From positions 1-46,816 of IMG/VR virus record IMGVR_UViG_3300037042_002543: 46,816 nt of DNA. One strand, written 5' to 3'. Both the position numbers and the translations under genes were made by a program. Below, piece by piece: positions 40,033 through 46,816 of the stretch (position 1 is the first letter of the stretch; each line of letters starts with the position of its first letter). Under the pieces are notes generated by a model. The model had not been told where the DNA came from, made no database searches, and saw only the letters and a list, made by a program, of their open reading frames with translations. This DNA comes from a virus.

Positions 40033-41845
40033 CTTTGAGACTTTCTACAGTGTCGAGTTTTCGCTGACCCGCCTGACGACAGAAGAGTATGTACGGGACG
40101 ATAGATTCCAAGTGATCGGCGTGGCGGTCAAGGTTAACGATGGCGAGACTGAGTGGTTCACGGGAACTTTGGAGGAGACCGCTGGATGGTTGGCGGGCTT
40201 TGATTGGGCCAATCACTTCGTGTTAGCCCATAACGCGATGTTCGATGCGTCCATACTTACATGGGTATTTGGTCAGAAGCCCAAGGCGTGGCTTGATACG
40301 CTGTCTATGGCCCGCGCCCTGCTTGGCACACAGGTAGGTGGTAGTCTGCGCAAGTTGGCTGAACATTTTGCGTTGGGGGTCAAGGGTACAGAGGTCGAGG
40401 ACGCCAAGGGCAAGCATAGGGAAGACTTCTCCCCGGCGGATCTCGCACAGTACGGTGAATACTGCCGGAATGATGTGGAGTTGACCTATAAGCTGTTCAA
40501 GGAGTTGGATGCAGGGTTCCCGATGATTGAGAAGCGGTTGATCGACATAACCGTCCGCATGTTTAGTGACCCTATTTTGGAGCTAGATACAGAGCAGTTG
40601 GAGAAGCATCTTATTGGGGTTCGTGAGCGCAAGGAGAAGCTATTTGTTGAGGCGGGCATCACGAAGGAGGTGCTGAATAGTAGCGCTAAGTTCGCGGAGT
40701 TGCTGCGGATCAACCATGTAAGCCCACCCATGAAGATCAGCCCCGCTACAGGTAAGGAGACCTATGCGTTCGCTAAGAGTGATGCGGCGTTCATGGCGTT
40801 GCTGGAACACCCCGATGAGGTCATTCAGGCATTGGTTGCCGCACGGGTTGGTGCCAAATCCACGTTGGAGGAAACAAGGACAGAGCGATTCATAGCTATA
40901 TCGCGCAGGGGGCACATTGCGGGGGCGCTACGACGCCTACCTATTCCGTTGAAATACTACGCCGCCCATACGGGGCGCTGGGGTGGGGCCGATAAGGTGA
41001 ACCTACAGAATCTTCCGAGCCGGGGCAAGGAGGGTGGCAAGCTGAAGCGGTGCATCATTGCACCTCGCGGGCACGTCATCATCGACTGCGATTCATCCCA
41101 GATCGAAGCCCGTGTGCTGGCGTGGCTAGCAGGGCAGACAGACATACTGGAGTTGTTTCATCATGGTGCGGATGTATACAAGTATATGGCGTCGGGGATC
41201 TTCAATAAGGACGCAGCCGATGTAACCCCCGAGCAGCGCTTCATTGGGAAGACAACAGTGCTTGGCAGTGGATACGGTATGGGGGCGGTTAAGTTCCAAG
41301 CGCAGCTTTCCAACATGGGTACGTACCTTGACCTAGATACGTGCAAGCACATCATTAAACAGTACAGGTCGCTGAACCACTACATCGCAGATTGGTGGAA
41401 CCACCTGAACAGGGTGCTGGCAGTGATGCTTAGTAATAAGGAAGCAGAGGTGGACCGTGTTGGACTGATGACGCTCTCCCCCTTCACAGGTATATCACTC
41501 CCTAACGGGCTGTTCCAGAACTACCCCGACTTGCAGCGGCATACCAATGGTGAGTTTACCTACATGACGCGCACCGGGGTCAATAAGATTTACGGTGGTA
41601 AGGTTGCAGAGAATCTTTGTCAGGCTGTAGCTCGCTGTGTTATCGGTGAGCAGATGGTTCAGATCGAAAAGAGATACCGCGTAGCGTTGACTGTGCACGA
41701 CGCCATTGCTTGCGTAGTACGCGAAGAGGAAGCTGCAGGGGCACGGGCTTACATGGAAGAATGTATGCGGACCTCCCCTTCGTGGGCCAAGGGGTTGCCG
41801 CTCAACTGCGAGTCAGGCATGGCTCAGAACTACGGAGACTGTTAA
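40019..41845 (+). CDS. DNA polymerase, family A with 3'-5' exonuclease
   Basis: 608 residues. Exonuclease motifs: DFET (5-8), AHNAMFDASIL (D76) and YCRNDVELTY (D152). Polymerase motifs: A, VIIDCDSSQIEARVLAW (D356/D358 area); B, RFIGKTTVLGSGYG (R407, K411, Y419); C, LTVHDAIA (H560, D561). The residue aligned with Phe762 of E. coli Pol I is Leu415. It lacks the 5'-3' exonuclease domain and is short, as in many phages. It replicates the phage genome and is flanked by two nuclease genes. Confidence 0.95.
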   Translation: MITIDFETFYSVEFSLTRLTTEEYVRDDRFQVIGVAVKVNDGETEWFTGTLEETAGWLAGFDWANHFVLAHNAMFDASILTWVFGQKPKAWLDTLSMARALLGTQVGGSLRKLAEHFALGVKGTEVEDAKGKHREDFSPADLAQYGEYCRNDVELTYKLFKELDAGFPMIEKRLIDITVRMFSDPILELDTEQLEKHLIGVRERKEKLFVEAGITKEVLNSSAKFAELLRINHVSPPMKISPATGKETYAFAKSDAAFMALLEHPDEVIQALVAARVGAKSTLEETRTERFIAISRRGHIAGALRRLPIPLKYYAAHTGRWGGADKVNLQNLPSRGKEGGKLKRCIIAPRGHVIIDCDSSQIEARVLAWLAGQTDILELFHHGADVYKYMASGIFNKDAADVTPEQRFIGKTTVLGSGYGMGAVKFQAQLSNMGTYLDLDTCKHIIKQYRSLNHYIADWWNHLNRVLAVMLSNKEAEVDRVGLMTLSPFTGISLPNGLFQNYPDLQRHTNGEFTYMTRTGVNKIYGGKVAENLCQAVARCVIGEQMVQIEKRYRVALTVHDAIACVVREEEAAGARAYMEECMRTSPSWAKGLPLNCESGMAQNYGDC

Positions 41846-42510
41846 TGGCAAACCTTACATGGTCGTACAGCAGCTTATCGCTGTATCAGCAGTGCCCTAA
41901 AAAGTACTACCACCTCAAGGTGGTGAAGGATATCAAGGAGCCGCTCGGTGAGGCTATCGTGTTTGGTAACACCATCCATAAGATAGCAGAGGAGTTCGTT
42001 GGTAGGGATGTACCTATTCCAGAGGCGCACAAGTCTATCGAACCTGCGTTGTTGGTGCTTAAAAATATCCCCGGCACTAAGCTATGTGAGAACAAGCTAG
42101 GACTGACCGCCGATCTAGAGCCGTGTGCGTTCTTTGATAAGCGGGTGTGGTGGAGGGGTATCGCGGACCTGATCATTCTGCAGGGGGATAAGGCCCTGAC
42201 CGTTGACTACAAGACGGGCAAGAACAGCAAGTATGCGGATCTCAAACAGTTGGAAGTGCTATCGCTTGCGATCTTCAAGCACTTCCCTGAAGTTAAGAAA
42301 GTCAAAGCGGGCTTGATGTTCCTGTTCGCCGATGACTTTATAAAGGCTGATTACTTATCGGACTCTCAAGAAGAATTATGGGGTCCGTGGGTATCAGATG
42401 TTGGGCAGTTGCAGTCCTCGGTTGAGAACAACGTGTGGAATGCAAAGCCTAACTTTACATGCCGTGGCTGGTGCCCGGTTTCATCATGTGTTCATAACCA
42501 AGGAAATTAA
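41845..42510 (+). CDS. RecB/Cas4-like PD-(D/E)XK nuclease
   Basis: 221 residues from ATG 41845 (TAATG overlap with the polymerase stop). The start LSLYQQCPKKYYHLKVVKDI and GNTIHKIAEEF are typical of the RecB-family nuclease; the catalytic region is WWRGIADLIILQGD followed by LTVDYKTGKNSK and QLEVLSLA. A Cys in QQC near residue 18 and three Cys in CRGWCPVSSC at the end could hold a Fe-S cluster, as in Cas4/AddB proteins. Likely processes ends or recombination intermediates during replication. Confidence 0.85.
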   Translation: MANLTWSYSSLSLYQQCPKKYYHLKVVKDIKEPLGEAIVFGNTIHKIAEEFVGRDVPIPEAHKSIEPALLVLKNIPGTKLCENKLGLTADLEPCAFFDKRVWWRGIADLIILQGDKALTVDYKTGKNSKYADLKQLEVLSLAIFKHFPEVKKVKAGLMFLFADDFIKADYLSDSQEELWGPWVSDVGQLQSSVENNVWNAKPNFTCRGWCPVSSCVHNQGN

Positions 42511-42512
42511 AA

Positions 42513-42881
42513 ATGGCTAAATTAACTGCATCCTCACGTATCCGTATGTATGCCCGTGCGAACCCCAAGGCAACCAGCACTGATATTGCTGAAGCGCTGA
42601 AGGTAAAGAAGAGCCTTGTGTACTCCGTTATCTGGAAGATGAAAAAGGGTCAAGTGGTAAAGACCACGCCCGTAGCTACACCTGCGGCCAAGCCTGCGGC
42701 CAAGCCTGCGATCCCTGTGTTCAAGGATACCGTGACTGGTACGGCGCTTCTTAATGCAAGGTTGATCAACTCCATAGACCACGAGGCCCGCTCTAAATCG
42801 ATTGACGTTGAGAGTCTCACGGTTAAACAGGCCATGGAACTCTACGCTAAATTGGATACATTGTTCGGTGGCGCGAAGTGA
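42513..42881 (+). CDS. Helix-turn-helix DNA-binding-like protein
   Basis: 122 residues. Residues 20-45 (KATSTDIAEALKVKKSLVYS) form a helix-turn-helix pattern and are followed by a basic WKMKKG. A Pro/Ala/Lys linker with two PAAK repeats leads to a C-terminal helical part. Just downstream of the nuclease gene with AAGGAAA upstream. May regulate or attach replication proteins. Confidence 0.68.
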   Translation: MAKLTASSRIRMYARANPKATSTDIAEALKVKKSLVYSVIWKMKKGQVVKTTPVATPAAKPAAKPAIPVFKDTVTGTALLNARLINSIDHEARSKSIDVESLTVKQAMELYAKLDTLFGGAK

Positions 42882-43084
42882 AACTCTGGACCGAAATGAA
42901 AAAAGCCTTTGGCAAGCTCACCCCGCTGGAGGAAGCTACCGCCGAACTGGTGGACGCAGAATTTGCCAAGCTGCAGGCCGAGACAGGCAAGGAGTTTGCT
43001 GAGGCGCTCGTCACCTACAACAACGCCCGCATCACCCGGCTGCGCAAGTACATTGCGAACTTGACCAAGGAGGAAGCAAAATGA
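42878..43084 (+). CDS. 68-residue helical protein
   Basis: Starts MKLWTEMKKAFGKLTPLEEA; strongly charged, helical through most of its length (LVDAEFAKLQAETGKEFAEA). Overlaps both neighbours by ATGA. Function unknown. Confidence 0.65.
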   Translation: MKLWTEMKKAFGKLTPLEEATAELVDAEFAKLQAETGKEFAEALVTYNNARITRLRKYIANLTKEEAK

Positions 43085-43254
43085 ACGACAGGAAACCCAC
43101 CCCCGTACCGGCACACCTCATCAACCCACTGGCCGGCACATACATCCCCTCACGGGACAACCCACCCGCGCCCGTAAGACCCGGTGCGGAGGATAACAAA
43201 CTGCACAAGAGCCTGCCTGCGCAGGGACACGCGGTTTATCGGAGGCATGTATGA
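43081..43254 (+). CDS. 57-residue Pro-rich protein
   Basis: Starts MNDRKPTPVPAHLINPLAGT and is disordered-looking, with many Pro. ATGA overlaps at both ends, with GGAGG before the ATG. A short but clean member of the chain; function unknown. Confidence 0.58.
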   Translation: MNDRKPTPVPAHLINPLAGTYIPSRDNPPAPVRPGAEDNKLHKSLPAQGHAVYRRHV

Positions 43255-43400
43255 ACTCAGACGACCAATACCGCCGCGCCCTGTCTCAAGGCATGACACC
43301 ATGCGAAGCCGAGCAAGAAGTTGCTGAGGCCGAGGAGTATGAGCGCATTGAGCAGGAGATGGAGGCGCGGGAAGCCAAGCTGCAGGAGAAACAACCATGA
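43251..43400 (+). CDS. 49-residue acidic helical protein
   Basis: Starts MNSDDQYRRALSQGMTPCEA, then very Glu-rich (EQEVAEAEEYERIEQEMEAR). GGAGG lies before ATG 43251; its stop overlaps the next ATG. A negatively charged helix could mimic DNA or serve as a decoy, but no family was recognised. Confidence 0.58.
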   Translation: MNSDDQYRRALSQGMTPCEAEQEVAEAEEYERIEQEMEAREAKLQEKQP

Positions 43401-43567
43401 CCCCCGGCACCCTAGTCACCGTGTTCAACAAACACCCCGGCGTGGTCAAAGCCAACGGCAAGATCAACCCACCACCGGGACATGTCCGCGTCGAGTTCAG
43501 GGGCGAGAGCGGGATGCCTGTCTCTGCGTACGTAGCACTAACTGATGTGAAGGAGAGAAAGAAATGA
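43397..43567 (+). CDS. 56-residue protein
   Basis: Starts MTPGTLVTVFNKHPGVVKAN; short beta-rich protein. GGAGAAA precedes it and ATGA overlaps link both sides. Unknown function. Confidence 0.58.
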   Translation: MTPGTLVTVFNKHPGVVKANGKINPPPGHVRVEFRGESGMPVSAYVALTDVKERKK

Positions 43568-43725
43568 AAACCTGCTGCGAGAACCACGACTGCAATCAAG
43601 GGCGCAACTGCCCAAATAGAGAACCCGCAAGCCAAGAAGCCGCGTTCAAGTACCTCAGTACCATCCTTGCAGGCATCGGGGTGTTCTCCCTTGTTATGGC
43701 TATTGCTATTTGGAGTGTGAAATGA
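43564..43725 (+). CDS. 53-residue Cys-rich membrane protein
   Basis: Starts MKTCCENHDCNQGRNCPNRE with four Cys and a His in the first 16 residues (metal-binding or disulfide-bonded) and ends with a membrane span (LAGIGVFSLVMAIAIW). GGAG precedes. Unknown function; early membrane protein. Confidence 0.6.
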   Translation: MKTCCENHDCNQGRNCPNREPASQEAAFKYLSTILAGIGVFSLVMAIAIWSVK

Positions 43726-43988
43726 TCCTGCCACCACTGCCCGAATCCCACCTGAATAACAAGGTGGAAAAGTTCTATACCGCTGCGGATATGGCGTTTT
43801 ATGGCGGACTCTGCATAAAAGCAGTGTGCGGAGGGAAGCATCGCGGCCCGAAGTTCAGCGCCAAGGACGTTGCCTACATACGCGAACTGTACGCGCAGGG
43901 CTTTGCTTACAAGGCTGTCAGTCGGCAGATTGAGATGAGCGAAGCCACATTTTACAACATCACCAAACGCAGAGGAGCTTACAAATGA
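43722..43988 (+). CDS. 88-residue helix-turn-helix-like protein
   Basis: ATG 43722 overlaps the previous stop; a TTG 12 nt earlier is less likely. Starts MILPPLPESHLNNKVEKFYT. The C-terminal 45 residues (AKDVAYIRELYAQGFAYKAV, then SRQIEMSEATFYNITKR) have the resolvase/invertase type helix-turn-helix pattern. Likely DNA-binding. Confidence 0.68.
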   Translation: MILPPLPESHLNNKVEKFYTAADMAFYGGLCIKAVCGGKHRGPKFSAKDVAYIRELYAQGFAYKAVSRQIEMSEATFYNITKRRGAYK

Positions 43989-44335
43989 ACATTGAAATTT
44001 TAGTCGGCCAGACTATGGCATCGGTTACGCAAAAAGATGACGATGAAATCATTTTCAAAACCACAGAGGGTAAGACCTACAAGCTGCACCACTATCAAGA
44101 CTGCTGCGAGTCAGTGACCATAGAGAGTGTGGTTGGTGATCTGAGTGATTTGGTTGGAGTGCCGATTCTGAAAGCAGAAGAAAGCTCAGGTGAGGTCAAG
44201 ACAGAAGATAACTACGGGTTGGCTACGTGGACGTTCTATAAGTTTGCCACGATAAAGGGTTACGTTGATATTCGCTGGATAGGCGAGTCAAACGGCTACT
44301 ACAGCGAGAGCGTGGACTTTGAGGAGGTTGTATGA
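43985..44335 (+). CDS. DUF7448-like phage protein
   Basis: 116 residues beginning MNIEILVGQTMASVTQKDDD, with YKLHHYQDCCESVTIE and VGDLSDLVGVPILKAEE, a pattern I recall from a common small phage family of unknown function. Coupled to both neighbours by ATGA. Soluble, acidic. Confidence 0.75.
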   Translation: MNIEILVGQTMASVTQKDDDEIIFKTTEGKTYKLHHYQDCCESVTIESVVGDLSDLVGVPILKAEESSGEVKTEDNYGLATWTFYKFATIKGYVDIRWIGESNGYYSESVDFEEVV

Positions 44336-44598
44336 ACACGATTGAACAACTGGTGGAGGCGCTGAAAGAAGCCAAGAAGTCGATACCTAGCACCTACTTT
44401 GTAAATGGTAATCGCACTGAATGGCTTATCGACAAAGCCATCGCAGCCGGTGAAGCTGAGTTGCGCAGGGAGCCGGTGGGGTTTCTTTTCCAGCACAGCG
44501 AGACAGGCAGAACTCGTGTAGTCATGCGGGATGGTGTGATGGACGCTGATGCAACATGGTTTAAGGTTGGACCGCTGTATCTTGGAGAAATCAAATGA
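44332..44598 (+). CDS. 88-residue protein, unknown
   Basis: Starts MNTIEQLVEALKEAKKSIPS. A helical N-terminal half and a beta C-terminal half with VGFLFQHSETGRTRVVMRD. GGAGG precedes ATG in the coupled chain. Function unknown. Confidence 0.62.
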   Translation: MNTIEQLVEALKEAKKSIPSTYFVNGNRTEWLIDKAIAAGEAELRREPVGFLFQHSETGRTRVVMRDGVMDADATWFKVGPLYLGEIK

Positions 44599-44915
44599 CA
44601 CAAAGAAAATGGCTGGACGAGTGCCATGCATGGCTTGATGATCCGGGGAGTGTGCAGTTTCAGAATGTAGAAGGCACTTGGTTTTCTTCTTGCAGACAAG
44701 GATGGAATCCGATAACGAATCCGGACTACAACTGGCGCATCAAACCCGTCGCCATCACGATAAATGGTACGGAACTGCCGAGGCCTGTGGAGAATTTTGA
44801 CCCCGGACAAATTTCATTCACTCTTGTCGGACCGGAGCGCAACACTTTCTGGTTCAACACCCGCGAAGACCGCGACGCCGTGTACAACAAACTTGTGGAG
44901 GTACTTGGGTCATGA
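44595..44915 (+). CDS. 106-residue protein, unknown
   Basis: Starts MTQRKWLDECHAWLDDPGSV; aromatic-rich and mixed alpha/beta, with DYNWRIKPVAITINGTELP resembling small phage proteins that begin with a Trp-containing helix. ATGA overlaps at both ends. Function unknown. Confidence 0.62.
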   Translation: MTQRKWLDECHAWLDDPGSVQFQNVEGTWFSSCRQGWNPITNPDYNWRIKPVAITINGTELPRPVENFDPGQISFTLVGPERNTFWFNTREDRDAVYNKLVEVLGS

Positions 44916-45448
44916 AAGAACTGATTGCCCGACTGCGCAACGACTGCTACCAAGAGGACGAGGTACGCGCCCATGCCAAAGAAGCCGCCGACGCACTGGA
45001 GCGCATGGCTTTCGAGAACGCACAACTCCAGAAGGACTACACCCGCATCAAAGAGTCAGCAACGCTATGGCATGGCAGATATAAAACAAAGTGCCAAGAG
45101 GCCAAGGATCGTCAAGCAATACTAGGCGCGGAGATTGTTGCACTTGAGGCAGAGCGTGACTCACTGAAAGAAGGACTCGACGGTTGGCACTCAAGGTATC
45201 TTGACTGCGAAGTTGAGCGTGATGTGGAAAAAGAACACGTCAGGCAATGCGTTGCGAACATAGCCAAGCTGGTTGCCGAGCGTGATGCGCTACGTGCTGA
45301 TGCACAGAGGTATCGGTGGCTGCGGGAGCGTAAGCGGAACCATGCGTCTGTAGGGCGTATTGTAGATGCCGAAGGGATACTTGATTACATCAGTGAGAAC
45401 ACACTCGACAGGCGTATCGATGCCGCAATCGTAGGAGAAAAGACATGA
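44912..45448 (+). CDS. 178-residue coiled-coil protein
   Basis: Starts MKELIARLRNDCYQEDEVRA; long coiled coil over about residues 20-125 (for example ALEAERDSLKEGLDGWHSRY), then AQRYRWLRERKR and a short C-terminal part (DRRIDAAIVGEK) as in the Ead/Ea22-like group of phage early proteins. No enzymatic motif. Coupled to the XRE-type regulator that follows. Confidence 0.65.
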   Translation: MKELIARLRNDCYQEDEVRAHAKEAADALERMAFENAQLQKDYTRIKESATLWHGRYKTKCQEAKDRQAILGAEIVALEAERDSLKEGLDGWHSRYLDCEVERDVEKEHVRQCVANIAKLVAERDALRADAQRYRWLRERKRNHASVGRIVDAEGILDYISENTLDRRIDAAIVGEKT

Positions 45449-45687
45449 CCCTCGGATCGCACCTGCGCGAGAAGCGGCTGGCGATGAAGCTGCCCTTCAG
45501 CAAGAAGGTATCGACAGCCAATTTGGCTGGTCTGGTGGGGTGCAGCACCACATTCATGTATCAGATTGAACGTGACATAAAACTTCCCTCGTTGCCAATG
45601 GCAGTCAAGGTGGCGAAAGCATACGGCACAACGCTGGATCAGATGGTGAAGGCAATGCAGAAACAACAGGAGAAAAGAAATGACTGA
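45445..45687 (+). CDS. XRE-family transcriptional regulator
   Basis: 80 residues with a clear Cro/C1-type helix-turn-helix: LGSHLREKRLAMKL, then STANLAGLVGCSTTFMYQIE, then LPSLPMAVKVAKAYG. No oligomerisation domain beyond a short helix, so a Cro-like repressor or activator. It could act on the dyads or the promoters at 32095 and 39424; inference only. Overlaps its neighbours (8-nt at the end). Confidence 0.85.
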   Translation: MTLGSHLREKRLAMKLPFSKKVSTANLAGLVGCSTTFMYQIERDIKLPSLPMAVKVAKAYGTTLDQMVKAMQKQQEKRND

Positions 45688-46060
45688 ATACCAGTTGCCT
45701 GAGCCAAAGATGGTAAAGCAATATCCAACAGGGCTGATTAAAAGTTTCTACAACGCCGACCAAATGCAGCAAGCCTACCAAGCTGGCCGTGAAGCCACCA
45801 TGCTCCCACTGATCGACCGCCTTGTTGTCCTACACATCTACCGCAAGGAACACGAGACCGACACCGCGCTTGCACTGAAAGACCTGATCGATTACGAAGT
45901 ACAAATCGCGCTAGATCCGCAGGTATCCAGCGATGCACAAGCATTGATTGACCGTGGCCGTGAAGCTATGCGGCAGGAGTGTGTGAAGCACTTCGATTCC
46001 AAGGGTTTTGTTGAAGACCATGGCAGCAATTTTGCTGATGAAATCAGGAGTCTCAAATGA
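45680..46060 (+). CDS. 126-residue protein, unknown
   Basis: Starts MTEYQLPEPKMVKQYPTGLI; two helical halves (MQQAYQAGREATMLPLIDRL and AQALIDRGREAMRQECVKHF). Soluble. In the coupled chain with AGGAG before ATG. Function unknown. Confidence 0.62.
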   Translation: MTEYQLPEPKMVKQYPTGLIKSFYNADQMQQAYQAGREATMLPLIDRLVVLHIYRKEHETDTALALKDLIDYEVQIALDPQVSSDAQALIDRGREAMRQECVKHFDSKGFVEDHGSNFADEIRSLK

Positions 46061-46317
46061 CCAAAGGCATCCTGATCTGCGGAGAACGGCGCTGCAACTG
46101 GCGCGGACCTGAGAGTGCATTGCTATCTGCACCAAACCCCTTTGAGCCGACAGAGAACATCTACGCCTGTCCTCAGTGCAAGGCGATTGACAACTACGCA
46201 GGTGAATGTGAAATTGATGGCTGCACAGCCATCGCATCGTGCGGCACACCGACAAAGGCTATGGGCTATATCCGGTGCTGTGGCAACCACTATGAAGAAT
46301 TTGGAGTGATGAAATGA
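46057..46317 (+). CDS. 86-residue zinc-binding protein
   Basis: Starts MTKGILICGERRCNWRGPES; Cys pairs C8/C13 and C38/C41 (ACPQCK), then C51/C56 and further Cys/His near CCGNHYEEFG: one or two zinc ribbons. Possibly nucleic-acid or protein binding. Coupled to neighbours by ATGA. Confidence 0.65.
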   Translation: MTKGILICGERRCNWRGPESALLSAPNPFEPTENIYACPQCKAIDNYAGECEIDGCTAIASCGTPTKAMGYIRCCGNHYEEFGVMK

Positions 46318-46559
46318 AAACCCAACTACAAAAATGCCTAGCCGCGCTGGAGGACTTGTGCGAATGCAGCAAGGGCATCTGCCTACCAGCGGAGATTGAT
46401 TTCACGATAGAAACGCTGCGGGAGACACTGGCGAAGCGGCCTACTTGCTACGTCTGCGCCGTTGACTTGGCGGAACTGAAGAAACCCGGTGTACGCCTTG
46501 TCGAAGTATCGAATGTAGAGTTTGACGCTTGGACTGTCCCGCTTTACAGGTGGGGGTGA
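46314..46559 (+). CDS. 81-residue protein, unknown
   Basis: Starts MKTQLQKCLAALEDLCECSK; helical first half, second half with CYVCAVDLAELKKPGVRLVE. Several Cys could bind metal. Function unknown. Confidence 0.6.
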   Translation: MKTQLQKCLAALEDLCECSKGICLPAEIDFTIETLRETLAKRPTCYVCAVDLAELKKPGVRLVEVSNVEFDAWTVPLYRWG

Positions 46560-46560
46560 T

Positions 46561-46698
46561 ATGAAATTCCGCATCGCATGGGAACCCCGGTGGCCTTGTG
46601 CCGCTATTGGCTTCTACCGGGGCAAGCGCACAGATAAGTACAGTAAGTTCAGCGTCATTCTGTGGGCGCTGGTGTTTGAAATAGGAGTGAAAGAATGA
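46561..46698 (+). CDS. 45-residue protein
   Basis: ATG at 46561, 1 nt after the previous stop, GTGGGGG before it. Product starts MKFRIAWEPRWPCAAIGFYR and ends ILWALVFEIGVKE. Aromatic, partly hydrophobic near the C-terminus. Its stop overlaps the next ATG. Function unknown. Confidence 0.55.
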   Translation: MKFRIAWEPRWPCAAIGFYRGKRTDKYSKFSVILWALVFEIGVKE

Positions 46699-46816
46699 GT
46701 GACTACGACCTGAGCATCCACACAAACCCTGATGCAGTGGCATGGGCCAAGTTCTTCATGAAAACTATGGAGGAAAAAGAAATTGTTATTGATGAGGGAT
46801 TGATGATCGCGTGGTT
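46695..46816 (+). CDS. Small protein running off the window (partial)
   Basis: ATGA overlap with the previous gene, AGGAG before ATG 46695. The first 40 residues (MSDYDLSIHTNPDAVAWAKF, then FMKTMEEKEIVIDEG) are visible and still open at the edge. Function unknown. Confidence 0.6.
   Translation, partial: MSDYDLSIHTNPDAVAWAKFFMKTMEEKEIVIDEGLMIAW

Noticed and set aside
1-46816. CRISPR array, tRNA genes, integrase, transposase
   Set aside because: No spaced identical repeats of array type, no cloverleaf noticed and no recombinase motif seen; the tandem arrays present are coding or short operators. A tRNA scan was not possible, so a tRNA could be missed.

Overview
The window is part of a tailed double-stranded DNA phage genome (Caudoviricetes), most likely a short-tailed (podovirus-type) phage of a Gram-negative aquatic bacterium. 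The evidence is one packaging-capsid-connector-lysis cluster without a recognisable tape measure, tail tube or sheath, and a separate replication/early cluster with a family A DNA polymerase. From memory, the capsid protein, the zinc-ribbon connector-region protein and the string of tiny basic proteins recall uncultured aquatic podoviruses related to HMO-2011; this is recall, not a search result. Neither window end looks like a genome end: a very long gene runs off the left edge and a small gene off the right edge.

Layout. Positions 1-28,638 are transcribed leftwards (minus strand) and read, from right to left: a TerS-like protein, TerL (interrupted by an intein), portal, a glycosyltransferase fragment, a small protein, a GroES-like co-chaperonin, scaffold, two capsid-associated proteins, major capsid protein, an HNH endonuclease cassette, virion proteins, a run of very small Lys/Arg/Gly-rich proteins, connector proteins, fibre-like proteins with repeats, a lysis cassette (membrane proteins, holin-like protein, endolysin), a head-completion or tail protein, and a giant Ala/Gly/Thr-rich protein of more than 1,576 residues. 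Positions 28,639-29,217 are the divergent control region. Positions 29,218-46,816 are transcribed rightwards: early unknown genes, a probable origin region (about 30.4-31.2 kb), a MoxR-like AAA+ ATPase with a metallopeptidase/VWA partner, a VRR-NUC nuclease, DNA polymerase, a RecB/Cas4-like nuclease, and a dense chain of tiny overlapping genes, several with DNA-binding or zinc-binding features.

Main points. (1) TerL carries an intein, and the part of the intein between its two splicing halves also encodes, in another frame of the same strand, a complete endonuclease VII-like HNH protein with its own Shine-Dalgarno sequence. (2) A 29-bp dyad (arms GGAA/TTCC around RTCGACA and TGTCGAY) occurs seven times, only in intergenic parts of the rightward early region and mostly just before the first gene of a cluster, so it looks like a phage-wide control element. 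(3) The telomere-like 12-bp array at the left end is coding sequence: it encodes (NPNV)n in the giant protein, and every difference between units is a synonymous Pro codon change.

Working together: the leftward cluster builds, fills and releases virions, the rightward cluster replicates DNA and probably redirects the host. Most genes overlap by ATGA, GTGA, TTGA or TAATG junctions, implying strong translational coupling.
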